A DNA stretch of 64,000 bases from Brevibacillus brevis NBRC 100599. GTDB lineage: Bacteria; Bacillota; Bacilli; Brevibacillales; Brevibacillaceae. This document shows, piece after piece, positions 33,159 through 42,762 of the stretch. The position numbers and the translations under genes are program-made. How positions within the stretch are numbered: position 1 is the first letter of the stretch; each line of letters opens with the position of its first letter. The notes beneath the pieces were generated by a model. The model worked only from the letters and a program-made list of their open reading frames with translations, did not search any database and was not told the DNA's origin. The DNA lies in assembly GCF_000010165.1 (NCBI RefSeq), contig NC_012491.1, positions 2,921,501-2,985,500 on the forward strand, given 5' to 3'.

Positions 33159-34577
33159 ATGTTATTGCGTTACTTTTATGATGAGAAGCTGGCCCATGCA
33201 TCTTATCTGGTCGGCTGCCAAAAAACCGGGGAGGCGATTGTGATCGATCCCGCACGCAATTTGGCTCCTTATTTTCAGGTCGCCAAAGCAGAGGGAGTAA
33301 CCATTGTAGCCGCCGCCGAAACCCACATTCACGCTGATTTTGTATCTGGTGCCAGGGAACTGGGCGCACTTCATCAAGCGAAGCTGTTTTTATCCAATGA
33401 GGGCGATGAAGATTGGAAATATCAATACGTGAAAGGCTTGAACCATCAGCTTGTGCACGATGGGGATCGCTTTTTTATCGGAAACTTGCTATTTGAAGTC
33501 ATGCATACCCCTGGCCATACGCCTGAGAGTATCTCCTTCCTTTTGACAGACCTTGGAGGGAATGCAGATCGCCCTATTGGGATCTTCACAGGAGATTTCG
33601 TCTTTGTCGGCGATATCGGCAGACCGGACTTGCTCGAAAAAGCAGCGGGAATGAAGGGGACGTCCGAGTTAGGTGCAAGAGCCATGTTCCAGTCCCTCCA
33701 AAAATTCAAGCAACTGCCGGATTATATGCAGGTATGGCCAGCCCATGGCGCAGGAAGTGCTTGCGGGAAAGCACTGGGGGCCGTGCCGTCTTCTACCGTC
33801 GGCTATGAAAAGCTCTTTAACTGGGCGATGTCACACACGAGTGAAGAGGAATTCGTTCAGGCGCTCCTGGATGGACAACCAGAGCCGCCAACGTATTTTG
33901 CCGTGATGAAACGCGTGAATAAGGAAGGCCCTGCCTTGCTAAAGGAGCTTCCTGTTGTTCAAGAGTTCAACTCGCTAGAAGCGGTAAATAAATCACTGGA
34001 AAACGGACAGATAATTGATACGCGACCTTTCCACAAATTTGCGAAGGGTTATCTGGCGGGAACACTTCATATTCCCTTTAACAAGTCATTTGCCAACTGG
34101 GCAGGCTGGATTGTCGATTACGATCGCCCCGTTCACATCCTGACCACCCCATATGAGCTGGACGAGATTTTGCAAGCCTTGCATGCTGTAGGGATTGATC
34201 ATGTCACAGGCTTTATCGACAGCACCAAGCTAATGGAAAGTGAAGTGTCTTCGCTCGAGACAATTGAAGAGGTAACACCGCTAGAGATTGCAGAGCGCGT
34301 GGAAAAGGGAGAGGTTCATGTAGTAGATGTACGTAATCTGGCTGAGTGGAAGGAAGGACATATTCCAGATGCACAGCACATCATGCTCGGTTCACTCGCC
34401 ATGCGGCTAGATGAGATTCCTCACGATAAACCGCTTCTCGTACAATGCCGTTCCGGTGCCCGATCTGCCATTGGCGCAAGCATTCTTAAAGCAAACGGAT
34501 TCAAGGATGTAATGAATTTGAGCGGCGGTATCTTACAATGGCAAATAAACGGCTTGGCAGTAGTACAACGAGGATAA
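33159..34577 (+). CDS. cstB: Persulfide dioxygenase-rhodanese fusion (CstB-like)
   Basis: 472 residues. An N-terminal metallo-beta-lactamase domain (residues 1-240) has the ETHE1-type iron ligands (THIHADFVSG, HTPGHTPESI, TGDFVFVGD, WPAHGAG). Two rhodanese-like domains follow: the first (about 260-350) lacks a catalytic Cys (HILTTPYEL), the second has Cys430 in VQCRSGARS. Cys202 in GSACGK matches the accessory Cys201 described in S. aureus CstB. The enzyme turns persulfide into thiosulfate or sulfite. Start: AGGGAGG before the ATG. It works directly after Sqr in sulfide disposal. Confidence 0.9.
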   Translation: MLLRYFYDEKLAHASYLVGCQKTGEAIVIDPARNLAPYFQVAKAEGVTIVAAAETHIHADFVSGARELGALHQAKLFLSNEGDEDWKYQYVKGLNHQLVHDGDRFFIGNLLFEVMHTPGHTPESISFLLTDLGGNADRPIGIFTGDFVFVGDIGRPDLLEKAAGMKGTSELGARAMFQSLQKFKQLPDYMQVWPAHGAGSACGKALGAVPSSTVGYEKLFNWAMSHTSEEEFVQALLDGQPEPPTYFAVMKRVNKEGPALLKELPVVQEFNSLEAVNKSLENGQIIDTRPFHKFAKGYLAGTLHIPFNKSFANWAGWIVDYDRPVHILTTPYELDEILQALHAVGIDHVTGFIDSTKLMESEVSSLETIEEVTPLEIAERVEKGEVHVVDVRNLAEWKEGHIPDAQHIMLGSLAMRLDEIPHDKPLLVQCRSGARSAIGASILKANGFKDVMNLSGGILQWQINGLAVVQRG

Positions 34578-34614
34578 AACGAAATCAAAGCGAGTCGCTG
34601 CAAAGGGTGAGCCT

Positions 34615-35409
34615 ATGACTATCGACCTAGTGATCACACTGTTTGTTATCGGTTTCGTGGGATCGTTCATTTCTGGTCTCGTTGGAATCGGGGGCTCCAT
34701 CATCAAGTATCCGATGCTTCTGTACATTCCGCCCGCCCTTGGATTCGTTGCTTACACAGCTCACGAAGTATCCGGAATAAGTGCCGTCCAAGTATTTTTT
34801 GCCACCCTAGCCGCTGTTTGGACTCTGCGCAAAGATAAGCTTATTCATTACCAGCTCGTTGTGTACATGGGAAGTGCCATTATTGTCGGGAGCTTGCTTG
34901 GAGGATATGGAGGGAAATTTCTTTCGGCAAATGCCGTCAATATCGTTTACGCCATCCTGGCCACGATCGCTGTAATCTTGATGTTCCTGCCAAAAAAGCG
35001 AGTGGACGAACGTGAACAGACGACCGAGGTTATCTTTCATAAACCAACAGCTGTCTTATCTGCTTTGACGGTCGGAGGTGCCTCCGGAATTGTCGGGGCA
35101 GCGGGCGCTTTTATTTTGGTTCCCATCATGTTGATCATCCTCAAGATACCGACAAGAGTTGCGATTGCGTCCTCTCTTGCCATCACTTTTCTATCTTCCA
35201 TTGGATCGACGATAGGGAAATGGATGGCAGGGGACATATTGCTGTGGCCATCTGTGATCATGGTAATCGCCAGCATCATGGCAGCGCCGCTCGGTACGAA
35301 GGTCAGCAAACGTTTGGGCACGGAGATTCTCCAATCCATTCTTGCCTTGTTGATCCTAGCCACCACGATTAAGATTTGGGCTGACATCCTCCTATTCATA
35401 CGTGTATGA
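34615..35409 (+). CDS. TauE/SafE family sulfite or thiosulfate exporter
   Basis: 264 residues, about eight transmembrane segments in two homologous halves (FVGSFISGLVGIGGSIIKYP and ALTVGGASGIVGAAGAFILVP). TauE/SafE proteins move sulfur oxyanions or sulfonates across the membrane. As third gene of the sulfide module it probably exports sulfite or thiosulfate made by the CstB-like enzyme, as TauE does in the staphylococcal cst locus. There is a GTGAG site before the ATG. Confidence 0.87.
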   Translation: MTIDLVITLFVIGFVGSFISGLVGIGGSIIKYPMLLYIPPALGFVAYTAHEVSGISAVQVFFATLAAVWTLRKDKLIHYQLVVYMGSAIIVGSLLGGYGGKFLSANAVNIVYAILATIAVILMFLPKKRVDEREQTTEVIFHKPTAVLSALTVGGASGIVGAAGAFILVPIMLIILKIPTRVAIASSLAITFLSSIGSTIGKWMAGDILLWPSVIMVIASIMAAPLGTKVSKRLGTEILQSILALLILATTIKIWADILLFIRV

Positions 35410-35533
35410 AGATTTACTTTTTTCACAAATAAAATAAAGAAAAATCAATTGTCATGGAACAGTATTGACATATCCGAGTAAAATGATAAGATAAAAAAGA
35501 ATTTTACAATGAAATTAAATTTCATAGAACATT

Positions 35534-35640
35534 CTTATCGAGAGTGGTGGAGGGACTGGCCCGATGAAACCCGGCAACCTTGGTCTGATTGACCTTACGG
35601 TGCTAATTCCTGCGGAGTTAATCTGCGAGATGAGAAGGTG
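35534..35640 (+). ncRNA. SAM-I riboswitch (S-box leader)
   Basis: The S-box landmarks occur in order: CTTATCGAGAG (P1 and kink turn), GGTGGAGGGA, CTGGCCCGATGAAACCCGGCAACC, split here as CTGGCCCGATGAAA then CCCGGCAACC, GGTGCTAATTCC and the closing GATGAGA. P1 forms from TTCTTATC and GATGAGAA. With SAM bound, the downstream terminator forms and the transporter operon is shut off. Confidence 0.92.
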
Positions 35641-35654
35641 GGAAACGTGCAATC

Positions 35655-35684
35655 GCCCCTCTTCTTTTCGGAGAGGGGTTTTCT
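35655..35684 (+). terminator. Riboswitch-controlled terminator
   Basis: CCCCTCTTC pairs with GGAGAGGGG around a TTTTC loop, followed by TTTTC. This is the expression platform of the S-box leader, 62 bases before the first permease gene. Confidence 0.85.
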
Positions 35685-35745
35685 ATATTTATAATCCGTA
35701 GTATTCATATCGTTTTACTTTTTATTATTTAAAGGAGGAAACAAC

Positions 35746-36678
35746 GTGCTTTATTATGCAGTCAAGCGTGGCTTTCTCATGATCGTTACGCTGTGGATGA
35801 TTGTCACGGTAACGTTCGTGACGATGCACCTGATTCCAGGTGATCCATTCGCATCAGATGCCAAAATGCTTCCAGAAGAAGTGGTGAAGAACATGCGAGC
35901 GGAGTACAACCTGGATCAGCCAATCACGGTACAGTACCTGCTCTATCTAAAAGGATTGCTGCAATTTGACTTAGGGCCCTCTATCCAGTCCAAGACGAGG
36001 GATGTGAACACACTGATTGCAGAGGGATTTCCCGCATCGGCTGTTCTGGGACTCCAGTCGTTTATGGTCGCGCTGGCAGGTGGAATCACACTGGGAATCG
36101 TAGCGGCACTCTATCACAATCGGACCTTGGATTTCTTGTCTATGTTTGCTGCCATCATCGGGATATCCGTCCCCAGTTTTATTCTCGCGCCACTGTTGAT
36201 CAAGTACTTAGCGGTCAAATGGGAGCTTTTACCCGTCGCTGCATGGGGGAGCTGGGAGCACTCGATTCTTCCAACACTTGCGCTCTCTATCGGTCCGCTC
36301 GCCATCATCGCCCGCTTTGTACGAGCCAGCATGCTTGAGGTTTGGCAACAGGAATACATAAGCACGGCAGAGGCCAAAGGGCTTGGCACCTTTTCCATTG
36401 TCGTTAGACACGGGATGCGCAATGCCATCCTGCCTGTTCTTACCTTTATCGGTCCGCTGTTTGCCAACCTGATGACCGGAACCTTTGTGGTGGAAAAGAT
36501 TTTCGCCATTCCCGGGCTCGGCAAATATTTCGTGGAAAGCATTTTTAACCGCGATTATCCCGTTATTTTGGGAACGACTGTGTTTTACAGCTTTGTGCTC
36601 ATTTTTACTTTGTACATCATCGACCTGCTGTATCGGGTGATTGACCCGCGCATCAGATTAACGAGTGGAGGGAAGTAG
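35746..36678 (+). CDS. Opp/Dpp-type ABC transporter permease (B subunit)
   Basis: 310 residues from GTG with AAGGAGG upstream. DppB/OppB fold: first segment MIVTVTFVTMHLIPGDPF, and EAA loop STAEAKGLGTFSIVVRHGMRNAILP. First gene of a five-gene operon (two permeases, two ATPases, binding lipoprotein) controlled by a SAM riboswitch, which implies uptake of a sulfur or methionine source such as Met-containing peptides. Confidence 0.9.
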   Translation: MLYYAVKRGFLMIVTLWMIVTVTFVTMHLIPGDPFASDAKMLPEEVVKNMRAEYNLDQPITVQYLLYLKGLLQFDLGPSIQSKTRDVNTLIAEGFPASAVLGLQSFMVALAGGITLGIVAALYHNRTLDFLSMFAAIIGISVPSFILAPLLIKYLAVKWELLPVAAWGSWEHSILPTLALSIGPLAIIARFVRASMLEVWQQEYISTAEAKGLGTFSIVVRHGMRNAILPVLTFIGPLFANLMTGTFVVEKIFAIPGLGKYFVESIFNRDYPVILGTTVFYSFVLIFTLYIIDLLYRVIDPRIRLTSGGK

Positions 36679-36682
36679 TCTT

Positions 36683-37630
36683 ATGGCCAATCAGGCAACA
36701 CAACTGGATTCCCTGTTTCGTCCAGTCGACCGAAACCGGCTTTCTGAGGAAATTCGGGAGCGCCCGAGTCTTGGGTATTGGCAGGAGGTATTGCAGCGGG
36801 TTTCCAGTAACAAGCTGGCAATGCTGGGGTTCTTCCTGCTCGCAGCAGTGGTGACCCTCTCAATCATTGGTCCGTTGCTCGTTCCCCACAGCCCACATGA
36901 ACAGTCTTTGACGAAAGGAAATCTGCCACTGTCGGGCGAGCACTGGTTTGGAACCGATGACTTGGGGCGGGACATGTGGGCACGTACCTGGGCAGGCGGA
37001 CAAATCTCTTTGTTTATTGGTGTGGCGGCAGCAGCCACCGACCTCGTGATTGGTGTATGCATCGGCGGGATATCCGGTTACATGGCAGGGAGGAACAAGC
37101 TGGGCGACCGTGTAGACAACATCCTGATGCGGTTGGCCGAAATTCTGTACAGCATTCCGTATCTGCTGGTGGTAATCCTGCTGATGGTGGTACTGGAGCC
37201 TGGACTCGCAACAATCATTATTGCCCTTTCGCTAACTGGCTGGGTGGGGATGGCCCGCCTGGTCAGAGGACAAATCATGCAGATCAAGCGGCAGGAGTTT
37301 GTTCTGGCCGCAGAAAAGCTGGGCACCTCTCATACCAAAATCATCATCAAACATCTGCTGCCGAATACGATCGGCGTCATCATCGTCAACCTGACCTTTA
37401 CGATTCCGCACGCGATTTTCGCCGAATCATTTCTCAGCTTTCTTGGACTGGGTGTGCAAGCGCCAATAGCCAGCTGGGGAACCATGGCCAACGACGCGCT
37501 GGCGGTTATGCTGAGCGGACAGTGGTGGCGACTGTTTTTTCCGGGATTCATGATTTCGCTTACGATGTTCGCTTGCAATGCACTCGGGGACGGTTTGCAG
37601 GATGCACTGGACCCACGGATCAGGAAATGA
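36683..37630 (+). CDS. Opp/Dpp-type ABC transporter permease (C subunit)
   Basis: 315 residues, DppC/OppC type with an N-terminal cytoplasmic extension (about 45 residues). Motifs GTDDLGRDMWARTWAGGQISLFIGVAAA and LAAEKLGTSHTKIIIKHLLPN. The ATG at 36683 is preferred over GTG 36665, which lies on the GGAGGG ribosome binding site. Partner of the permease upstream, 4 bases apart from its stop. Confidence 0.9.
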   Translation: MANQATQLDSLFRPVDRNRLSEEIRERPSLGYWQEVLQRVSSNKLAMLGFFLLAAVVTLSIIGPLLVPHSPHEQSLTKGNLPLSGEHWFGTDDLGRDMWARTWAGGQISLFIGVAAAATDLVIGVCIGGISGYMAGRNKLGDRVDNILMRLAEILYSIPYLLVVILLMVVLEPGLATIIIALSLTGWVGMARLVRGQIMQIKRQEFVLAAEKLGTSHTKIIIKHLLPNTIGVIIVNLTFTIPHAIFAESFLSFLGLGVQAPIASWGTMANDALAVMLSGQWWRLFFPGFMISLTMFACNALGDGLQDALDPRIRK

Positions 37631-37643
37631 GGGGGAGTACATC

Positions 37644-38666
37644 ATGAAGCCTTTATTGGAAGTAGATCAGCTACGCGTCTCCTTTCGCACGTACGGTGGA
37701 GAGGTGCAGGCAGTAAGAGGGGTTTCCTTTTCTGTGAAGGAGGGAGCGACGCTGGCGATTGTGGGGGAAAGTGGCTGCGGAAAAAGTGTGACGGCTCGGG
37801 CATTGATGGGGATGATTCCACCACGAACAGGTCAGGTAAAAGGCGGCAGCATTCGGTTTCGCGGGCGTGAACTCACTGGGCTGACGAAGCTGGAATGGCA
37901 GCAGGTTCGCGGCTCGCAGATCGGTATGATCTTTCAGGACCCGATGACCTCGCTGAACCCCACGATGAAAATCGGTCAGCAGATTGCGGAAGGGCTGATC
38001 AAACATCGAAAGCATACGAAGACGGAAGCAAAGGAAGAGACGCTGAAACTGCTAGAGAGGGTAGGTATTCCAGAGGCGGCGAGGCGATTTGAACAATATC
38101 CGCACGAGCTAAGTGGAGGAATGCGGCAGCGTGTCGGAATCGCTATGGCGCTAGCCTGCCAACCGCAGTTGGTTATCGCAGATGAACCGACGACGGCGCT
38201 CGACGTGACCATTCAGGCGCAGATCCTTCGTCTGATGAAGGAATTGCAGGAGCAGTTGCACACCTCGATCATTTTGATCACCCACGATCTGGGCGTTGTC
38301 GCAGAGGTGGCCGATCATGTAGCGGTCATGTACGCAGGTGTAGTGGTGGAGAGCGGCCCGGTGGGAGAGATTTTTGACAATCCGCGCCATCCGTACACAC
38401 AAGGGCTGTTGCAGTCTGTGCCACGTCTTGATGCAGGTAAAAAAGAACGACTGATTCCCATCGAGGGGACACCGCCGGATCTATTTCGTCCACCTGCCGG
38501 CTGCCCTTTCGCCGCCCGTTGCCGGTTTGCCATGGAAATTTGCCTGGAGCATATGCCTCAATCAAATTCGTTTTTCAATCAGCATGAGGCGAGCTGCTGG
38601 CTGAACGACCCGCGTGCCCGGGGAGTAGAAGCGTGGATGGTAGCAAGGAGGGAGACACATGGGTGA
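37644..38666 (+). CDS. Opp/Dpp-type ABC transporter ATPase (D subunit)
   Basis: 340 residues. Walker A GESGCGKSVT, signature HELSGGMRQRVGIA, Walker B LVIADEPTTALD, switch ITHDLG. The C-terminal part has the Cys motif GCPFAARCRFAMEIC, typical of OppD/DppD. GGGGGAG precedes the ATG. Overlaps the next gene by 8 bases. Confidence 0.9.
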   Translation: MKPLLEVDQLRVSFRTYGGEVQAVRGVSFSVKEGATLAIVGESGCGKSVTARALMGMIPPRTGQVKGGSIRFRGRELTGLTKLEWQQVRGSQIGMIFQDPMTSLNPTMKIGQQIAEGLIKHRKHTKTEAKEETLKLLERVGIPEAARRFEQYPHELSGGMRQRVGIAMALACQPQLVIADEPTTALDVTIQAQILRLMKELQEQLHTSIILITHDLGVVAEVADHVAVMYAGVVVESGPVGEIFDNPRHPYTQGLLQSVPRLDAGKKERLIPIEGTPPDLFRPPAGCPFAARCRFAMEICLEHMPQSNSFFNQHEASCWLNDPRARGVEAWMVARRETHG

Positions 38667-39615
38667 CAACTTAGTAGAAGTGGAGAATCTCGCTAAATCG
38701 TTTGAGATTGGCAAAGGCCAACGGGTTAGAGCTGTTGACCGCGTCTCTTTTGAAATCAGGCGAGGGGAGACGCTCGGAATCGTTGGGGAAAGCGGCTGCG
38801 GCAAGTCTACGCTGGGCAGGACGATCGTAGGCCTGTACCCGGCTACTACAGGGCGCATCCTGTTTCAAGGCAAAGACATCGCCAGGATGGATCGACGTGA
38901 GCAACGGGAAGCGAACCGCCACATGCAGCTGATCTTCCAGGATCCGCAGGCCTCACTCAATCCGCGGTTGCGGGTAGGCGACATCATCGCCGAAGGAATC
39001 GACTCCTATGGATTGGCAAAAGGAAAAGAGCGAGAAGAGCGCATCTATCGGCTGCTGGAGCTAGTAGGATTGCACCCAAGCCACGCCAAACGTTTTCCGC
39101 ATGAATTTAGCGGCGGACAGCGACAGCGTATCGGAATCGCTCGTGCGCTTGCGGTGGAGCCCAGCTTTATCGTGGCAGACGAGTCCATCTCCGCACTGGA
39201 TGTGTCCATTCAGGCGCAAATCGTCAATCTTTTAGCTGATCTTCAGGCAGAGCGGTCTATCACCTATCTGTTTATCGCCCATGACCTGTCGATAGTGAAG
39301 CATATCAGCGACCGGATTGGCGTGATGTACCTGGGGCAGATGATGGAGCTTGCACCGAGCGAGGAGTTGTTTGCCACGCCGCTGCATCCCTACACGCAAG
39401 CCTTGATCTCGGCAATGCCCGTCTCCCATCCAGCACAGCGCGAAGAACGGGAGCAGATTGTACTGACTGGAGAACCACCCAGCCCGATTCATCCGCCAAG
39501 CGGTTGTCCGTTTCGCACCAGATGTCCGGTTGCCCAAGGCGTTTGCTCCGAAATAGCACCGGATTGGAAGGAGGTGAGGCACGGACACTGGATCGCTTGC
39601 CATCTTGTACAGTAG
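38659..39615 (+). CDS. Opp/Dpp-type ABC transporter ATPase (F subunit)
   Basis: 318 residues. Walker A GESGCGKSTL, signature HEFSGGQRQRIGIA, Walker B FIVADESISALD, switch IAHDLS, and the C-terminal GCPFRTRCPVAQGVC cysteine motif of OppF/DppF. AAGGAGGGAG precedes the start. Pairs with the D subunit. Confidence 0.9.
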   Translation: MGDNLVEVENLAKSFEIGKGQRVRAVDRVSFEIRRGETLGIVGESGCGKSTLGRTIVGLYPATTGRILFQGKDIARMDRREQREANRHMQLIFQDPQASLNPRLRVGDIIAEGIDSYGLAKGKEREERIYRLLELVGLHPSHAKRFPHEFSGGQRQRIGIARALAVEPSFIVADESISALDVSIQAQIVNLLADLQAERSITYLFIAHDLSIVKHISDRIGVMYLGQMMELAPSEELFATPLHPYTQALISAMPVSHPAQREEREQIVLTGEPPSPIHPPSGCPFRTRCPVAQGVCSEIAPDWKEVRHGHWIACHLVQ

Positions 39616-39642
39616 ACAGAGGAGAACAAGGAGGAAATCATC

Positions 39643-41274
39643 ATGAAAAAGGGATTGCTTACTTTTGTTGCATTGTTAGCTCTCGCTGTGCCTGCGCTTT
39701 CTGCGTGCGGCAGCGATAAATCAGCTGCATCTTCCGATCAACAGACGGGGACAGCCATCAAACAAGTCATGACCGCTAACCTGCGGGGCGAACCGTACAC
39801 ATTAGACCCGGCATTCGCTTCCGATACCACATCGTACTGGGTAATTGATCATCTGTATGAAGGATTGTACCGATACAGCCAAAATGGAGACATCAGCGAA
39901 GGAGCAGCCGAAAAGGTGGAAGTCTCCCCGGACGGCAAAACCTACACGTTTACTCTGCGCCCCGAGATGAAATGGTCGAACGGCGATCCGGTGACGGCGC
40001 ATGACTACGAATACTCTTGGAAGCGTGTGTTGAATCCACAGACTGCCGCCTATGAACCATCCGCACTCTACTACATACAAGGCGCTGAGGCATACAACAC
40101 GGGCAAAGGTAGCGTGGATGACGTTCAGATCAAGGCAAAGGATGACCGAACACTCATCGTTGGACTGAAAGATCCGATCACCTATTTCCCGAAAATCATG
40201 ATGAGTCGCGCCTATCTGCCAGTGAACAAAAAAGTTGTGGATGCAGACAAAAACTGGGCGGCCGAAGCGAAAGGCATCGTGACCAATGGCCCGTACACCG
40301 TGGAGAGCTGGGACCACAATAGCCAACTGACGATCGCCAAAAGCCAGAGGTATTGGGAGAAAGAAAAAGTAACGATGGACACCGTCCACTTCAAGATGGT
40401 AAACGAAGCGACCACCTACTACCAGATGTTCAAAACAGGAGCGCTTGATCTGATTGATTCCCTGCCGATCGACGTGATTGAACAGGAAAAAGAAAAAGAA
40501 GAGTACAAATCATTCCCGGACTACAGCATTTATACGTACACGTTTAACGTAGAGGAAAAGCCGTTTACGAATGCGAAAATTCGTCAGGCCTTTTCCTACG
40601 CGATCGACCGGGACATCCTGACGAAAAACGTGACCAAGGGAGGCCAGCTTCCAGCGTACGGCTATACGCCATTTGGGGTGAAAACTCCTTCGGGTAAGGA
40701 CTTCCGAGAAGAAGTAGCGCCTTACTATCAGTTTGATCCCGTCAAGGCGAAGCAGCTCCTGGCAGAAGGCTTAAAGGAAGAAGGGTGGACAGAGCTGCCG
40801 CCGATTACACTGAAATACAGCACCGCGGAAAACCACAAGAAGATCGCCGAAGCACTGCAAGAAATGTTCAAGCAAAATTTGGGTGTTCCAGTGAAGCTGG
40901 AGAATCAGGAGTGGAAAACATACATCGATACGTTCAAGCAGAAAAACTTCCAGATTGCCCGCATGGGTTGGGGCGGCGATTACCTTGATCCGCTCGCGAT
41001 GCTGGAGCTGTATACAGGGAAAAGCTCCCGCAATTTCACCAACTGGGCCAATCCGAAGTTTGACGAGCTGATCGAAAAAGCAAAGGTCGAGCAAAACGAG
41101 GAAGCACGGATGAAGCTTTTGCACGACGCTGAAACCATTTTGATGCAGGATATGCCAGTCATCCCGGTTTATTTCAATAACGAAAACTACCTAAACAGCA
41201 AAAAAATCGAAGGCATCCGCTTCAGTGTAACCGGCACACCGGACCTGCGTTGGGCGAAAAGAGTGGCAGAGTAA
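39643..41274 (+). CDS. Oligopeptide-binding lipoprotein (OppA/DtpP-like)
   Basis: 543 residues. Lipoprotein signal peptide with LSAC lipobox (Cys22), then family 5 solute-binding protein of the OppA branch: LRGEPYTLDPAFASDTTSYWVIDHLYEGLYR, split in the protein over residues 45-75, and YSWKRVLNPQTAAYEPSALYYI, IDRDILTKNVTKGG, RMGWGGDYLDPLAML. AAGGAGG precedes the ATG. Last gene of the riboswitch operon. Broad OppA-type proteins take peptides of 2-10 residues; the riboswitch suggests methionine supply, which is inference. Confidence 0.9.
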   Translation: MKKGLLTFVALLALAVPALSACGSDKSAASSDQQTGTAIKQVMTANLRGEPYTLDPAFASDTTSYWVIDHLYEGLYRYSQNGDISEGAAEKVEVSPDGKTYTFTLRPEMKWSNGDPVTAHDYEYSWKRVLNPQTAAYEPSALYYIQGAEAYNTGKGSVDDVQIKAKDDRTLIVGLKDPITYFPKIMMSRAYLPVNKKVVDADKNWAAEAKGIVTNGPYTVESWDHNSQLTIAKSQRYWEKEKVTMDTVHFKMVNEATTYYQMFKTGALDLIDSLPIDVIEQEKEKEEYKSFPDYSIYTYTFNVEEKPFTNAKIRQAFSYAIDRDILTKNVTKGGQLPAYGYTPFGVKTPSGKDFREEVAPYYQFDPVKAKQLLAEGLKEEGWTELPPITLKYSTAENHKKIAEALQEMFKQNLGVPVKLENQEWKTYIDTFKQKNFQIARMGWGGDYLDPLAMLELYTGKSSRNFTNWANPKFDELIEKAKVEQNEEARMKLLHDAETILMQDMPVIPVYFNNENYLNSKKIEGIRFSVTGTPDLRWAKRVAE

Positions 41275-41310
41275 CGTTTCATAAAATGCGGTCGTAGTCT
41301 ACGATAACAA

Positions 41311-41345
41311 GGAGCAGTTTGCCTAGAGCAACTGCTCTTTATTGA
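41311..41345 (+). terminator. Probable terminator after the opp-type operon
   Basis: GAGCAGTT pairs with AACTGCTC around a TGCCTAGAGC loop, followed by TTTATT. Confidence 0.65.
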
Positions 41346-41415
41346 AACTCGTTTCCCAAATGATGAAAGTATCCTACAATAAGAAGAAACTCACGAACGA
41401 GGGGGTATAAAACCA

Positions 41416-42678
41416 ATGACAGGAACCTTACATTCAATAGAGTTCATCAATCGCCGTCAAAAACTCGCGGAAAAAATGCCTGACCACAGCGCAATTGTCC
41501 TATTTTCGGGGGTTGTCAAGACACGCAGCAATGACGATAAATACCTGTTTTCACCGAACCGCAACTTCTATTATTTAACCGGCATTGCGCGCAGCAACCT
41601 CATTCTCATGATCACGAAACGCGCTGGTATCGTGAACGAAACGCTATTTCTTCAGCGCCCAAATGAACTGGAAGCGAAATGGACAGGGGCCGTCTTATCG
41701 GATCAAGAGGCGAAAGAGCAGTCTGGTATCGAACACTTCGACTATCTCGACGAGTGGCTGGAGTCATTTGGAACCTTTATGAGACGCTGCGAAGGCAAGT
41801 GCTCGCTCTATCTCGACTTGTATCGCTATCAGTGGAGCGACGAGCTGACCCCTGCTGAGACTTTTGCCGAAGACGCGCAGAAGAAATATCGGACCCTGCA
41901 GATTCACGATGCGGGCCCATGGCTGAAAGAACTGCGTATGTTGAAAAGTCCAGCAGAGATCGGAGAGATCAGACGTGCGATTGCGATCACGGATGAAGCA
42001 ATCCGTCGCATGTGGTCGCATGCACGTCCTGGAATCATGGAATATGAGCTAGAGGCGTATTATGATTTCACGTTGAAGTCGCATGGTGTTCGCGAGCTTC
42101 CTTATTTACCTATCATTGGTAGCGGTATCAATGCTACGATCTTGCACTATGAAGCGAATAATCAGCGTGCAGAAGATGGTGACTTGGTCCTCCTCGACCT
42201 CGGTGCAGTATCGAATTACTATGCAGCTGATATTTCACGAACGTTTCCCGTGAACGGTCGCTTTACAGAACGTCAGAAAGCGATCTATCAGCTCGTGCTC
42301 GAAGCAGAAATCAAGACCATAGAAGCAGTCAAGCCTGGTGTCACACTTACACAACTCAATGATGTGACGAAACAAGTCCTGACAGATGGCCTGCTACGTC
42401 TCGGTCTCATCCAAGACAGCAGTGAGCTGTCCAAATACTACTATCATTCCGTGTCCCATCACCTTGGACTGGATACGCATGATGTCTCGGATTACAGTGC
42501 TCCTTTGCAACCCGGTATGGTGATCACGATTGAACCAGGTCTGTACATAGAGGAAGAAGCGATTGGCATTCGGATTGAAGATAATGTGTTGGTAACAGTA
42601 GACGGCTACGAGGTGCTCTCATCGCAGATCCCGAAGGAAATCGAGGAAGTGGAATTGTTGATTGGGAAAAAGGAATAG
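41416..42678 (+). CDS. pepP: Xaa-Pro aminopeptidase, M24B (PepP)
   Basis: 420 residues. N-terminal creatinase-like domain (1-175) and C-terminal pita-bread domain. All five metal ligands are visible: Asp in LLDLGAVSNYYAADISR (two), His in HSVSHHLGLDTHD, Glu in TIEPGLY and Glu in IRIEDNVLV. It removes N-terminal residues that precede proline. Cytosolic. It has its own ribosome binding site (GAGGGGG) and follows a terminator, so it is a separate unit, but its position after a peptide importer fits peptide catabolism. Confidence 0.9.
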   Translation: MTGTLHSIEFINRRQKLAEKMPDHSAIVLFSGVVKTRSNDDKYLFSPNRNFYYLTGIARSNLILMITKRAGIVNETLFLQRPNELEAKWTGAVLSDQEAKEQSGIEHFDYLDEWLESFGTFMRRCEGKCSLYLDLYRYQWSDELTPAETFAEDAQKKYRTLQIHDAGPWLKELRMLKSPAEIGEIRRAIAITDEAIRRMWSHARPGIMEYELEAYYDFTLKSHGVRELPYLPIIGSGINATILHYEANNQRAEDGDLVLLDLGAVSNYYAADISRTFPVNGRFTERQKAIYQLVLEAEIKTIEAVKPGVTLTQLNDVTKQVLTDGLLRLGLIQDSSELSKYYYHSVSHHLGLDTHDVSDYSAPLQPGMVITIEPGLYIEEEAIGIRIEDNVLVTVDGYEVLSSQIPKEIEEVELLIGKKE

Positions 42679-42705
42679 CGAACGTTTAAAAGAAGCGGTA
42701 CGATG

Positions 42706-42749
42706 AACGTTATAAAGCTCCGGGGTTCCCCTCGGAGCTTTATAGCGTT
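42706..42749. terminator. Large inverted repeat between convergent genes, probable terminator
   Basis: AACGTTATAAAGCTCC and GGAGCTTTATAGCGTT form a 16-base-pair stem with one mismatch-type pair, enclosing a GGGG/CCCC loop. It lacks a clean T-run, so it could be a terminator for pepP and the VOC gene or an mRNA-stabilising hairpin. Confidence 0.5.
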
Positions 42750-42762
42750 GATTCTGGTATTT

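Noticed and set aside
36976-37647. Long alternative-frame reading (223 codons) inside the second opp-type permease gene
   Set aside because: It is a shadow frame of a well-conserved permease, with Arg/Gly/His-rich sequence and no start signal.
42706-42749. Mobile MITE-like inverted repeat
   Set aside because: No target duplication or second copy in the window; position between convergent genes fits a terminator.
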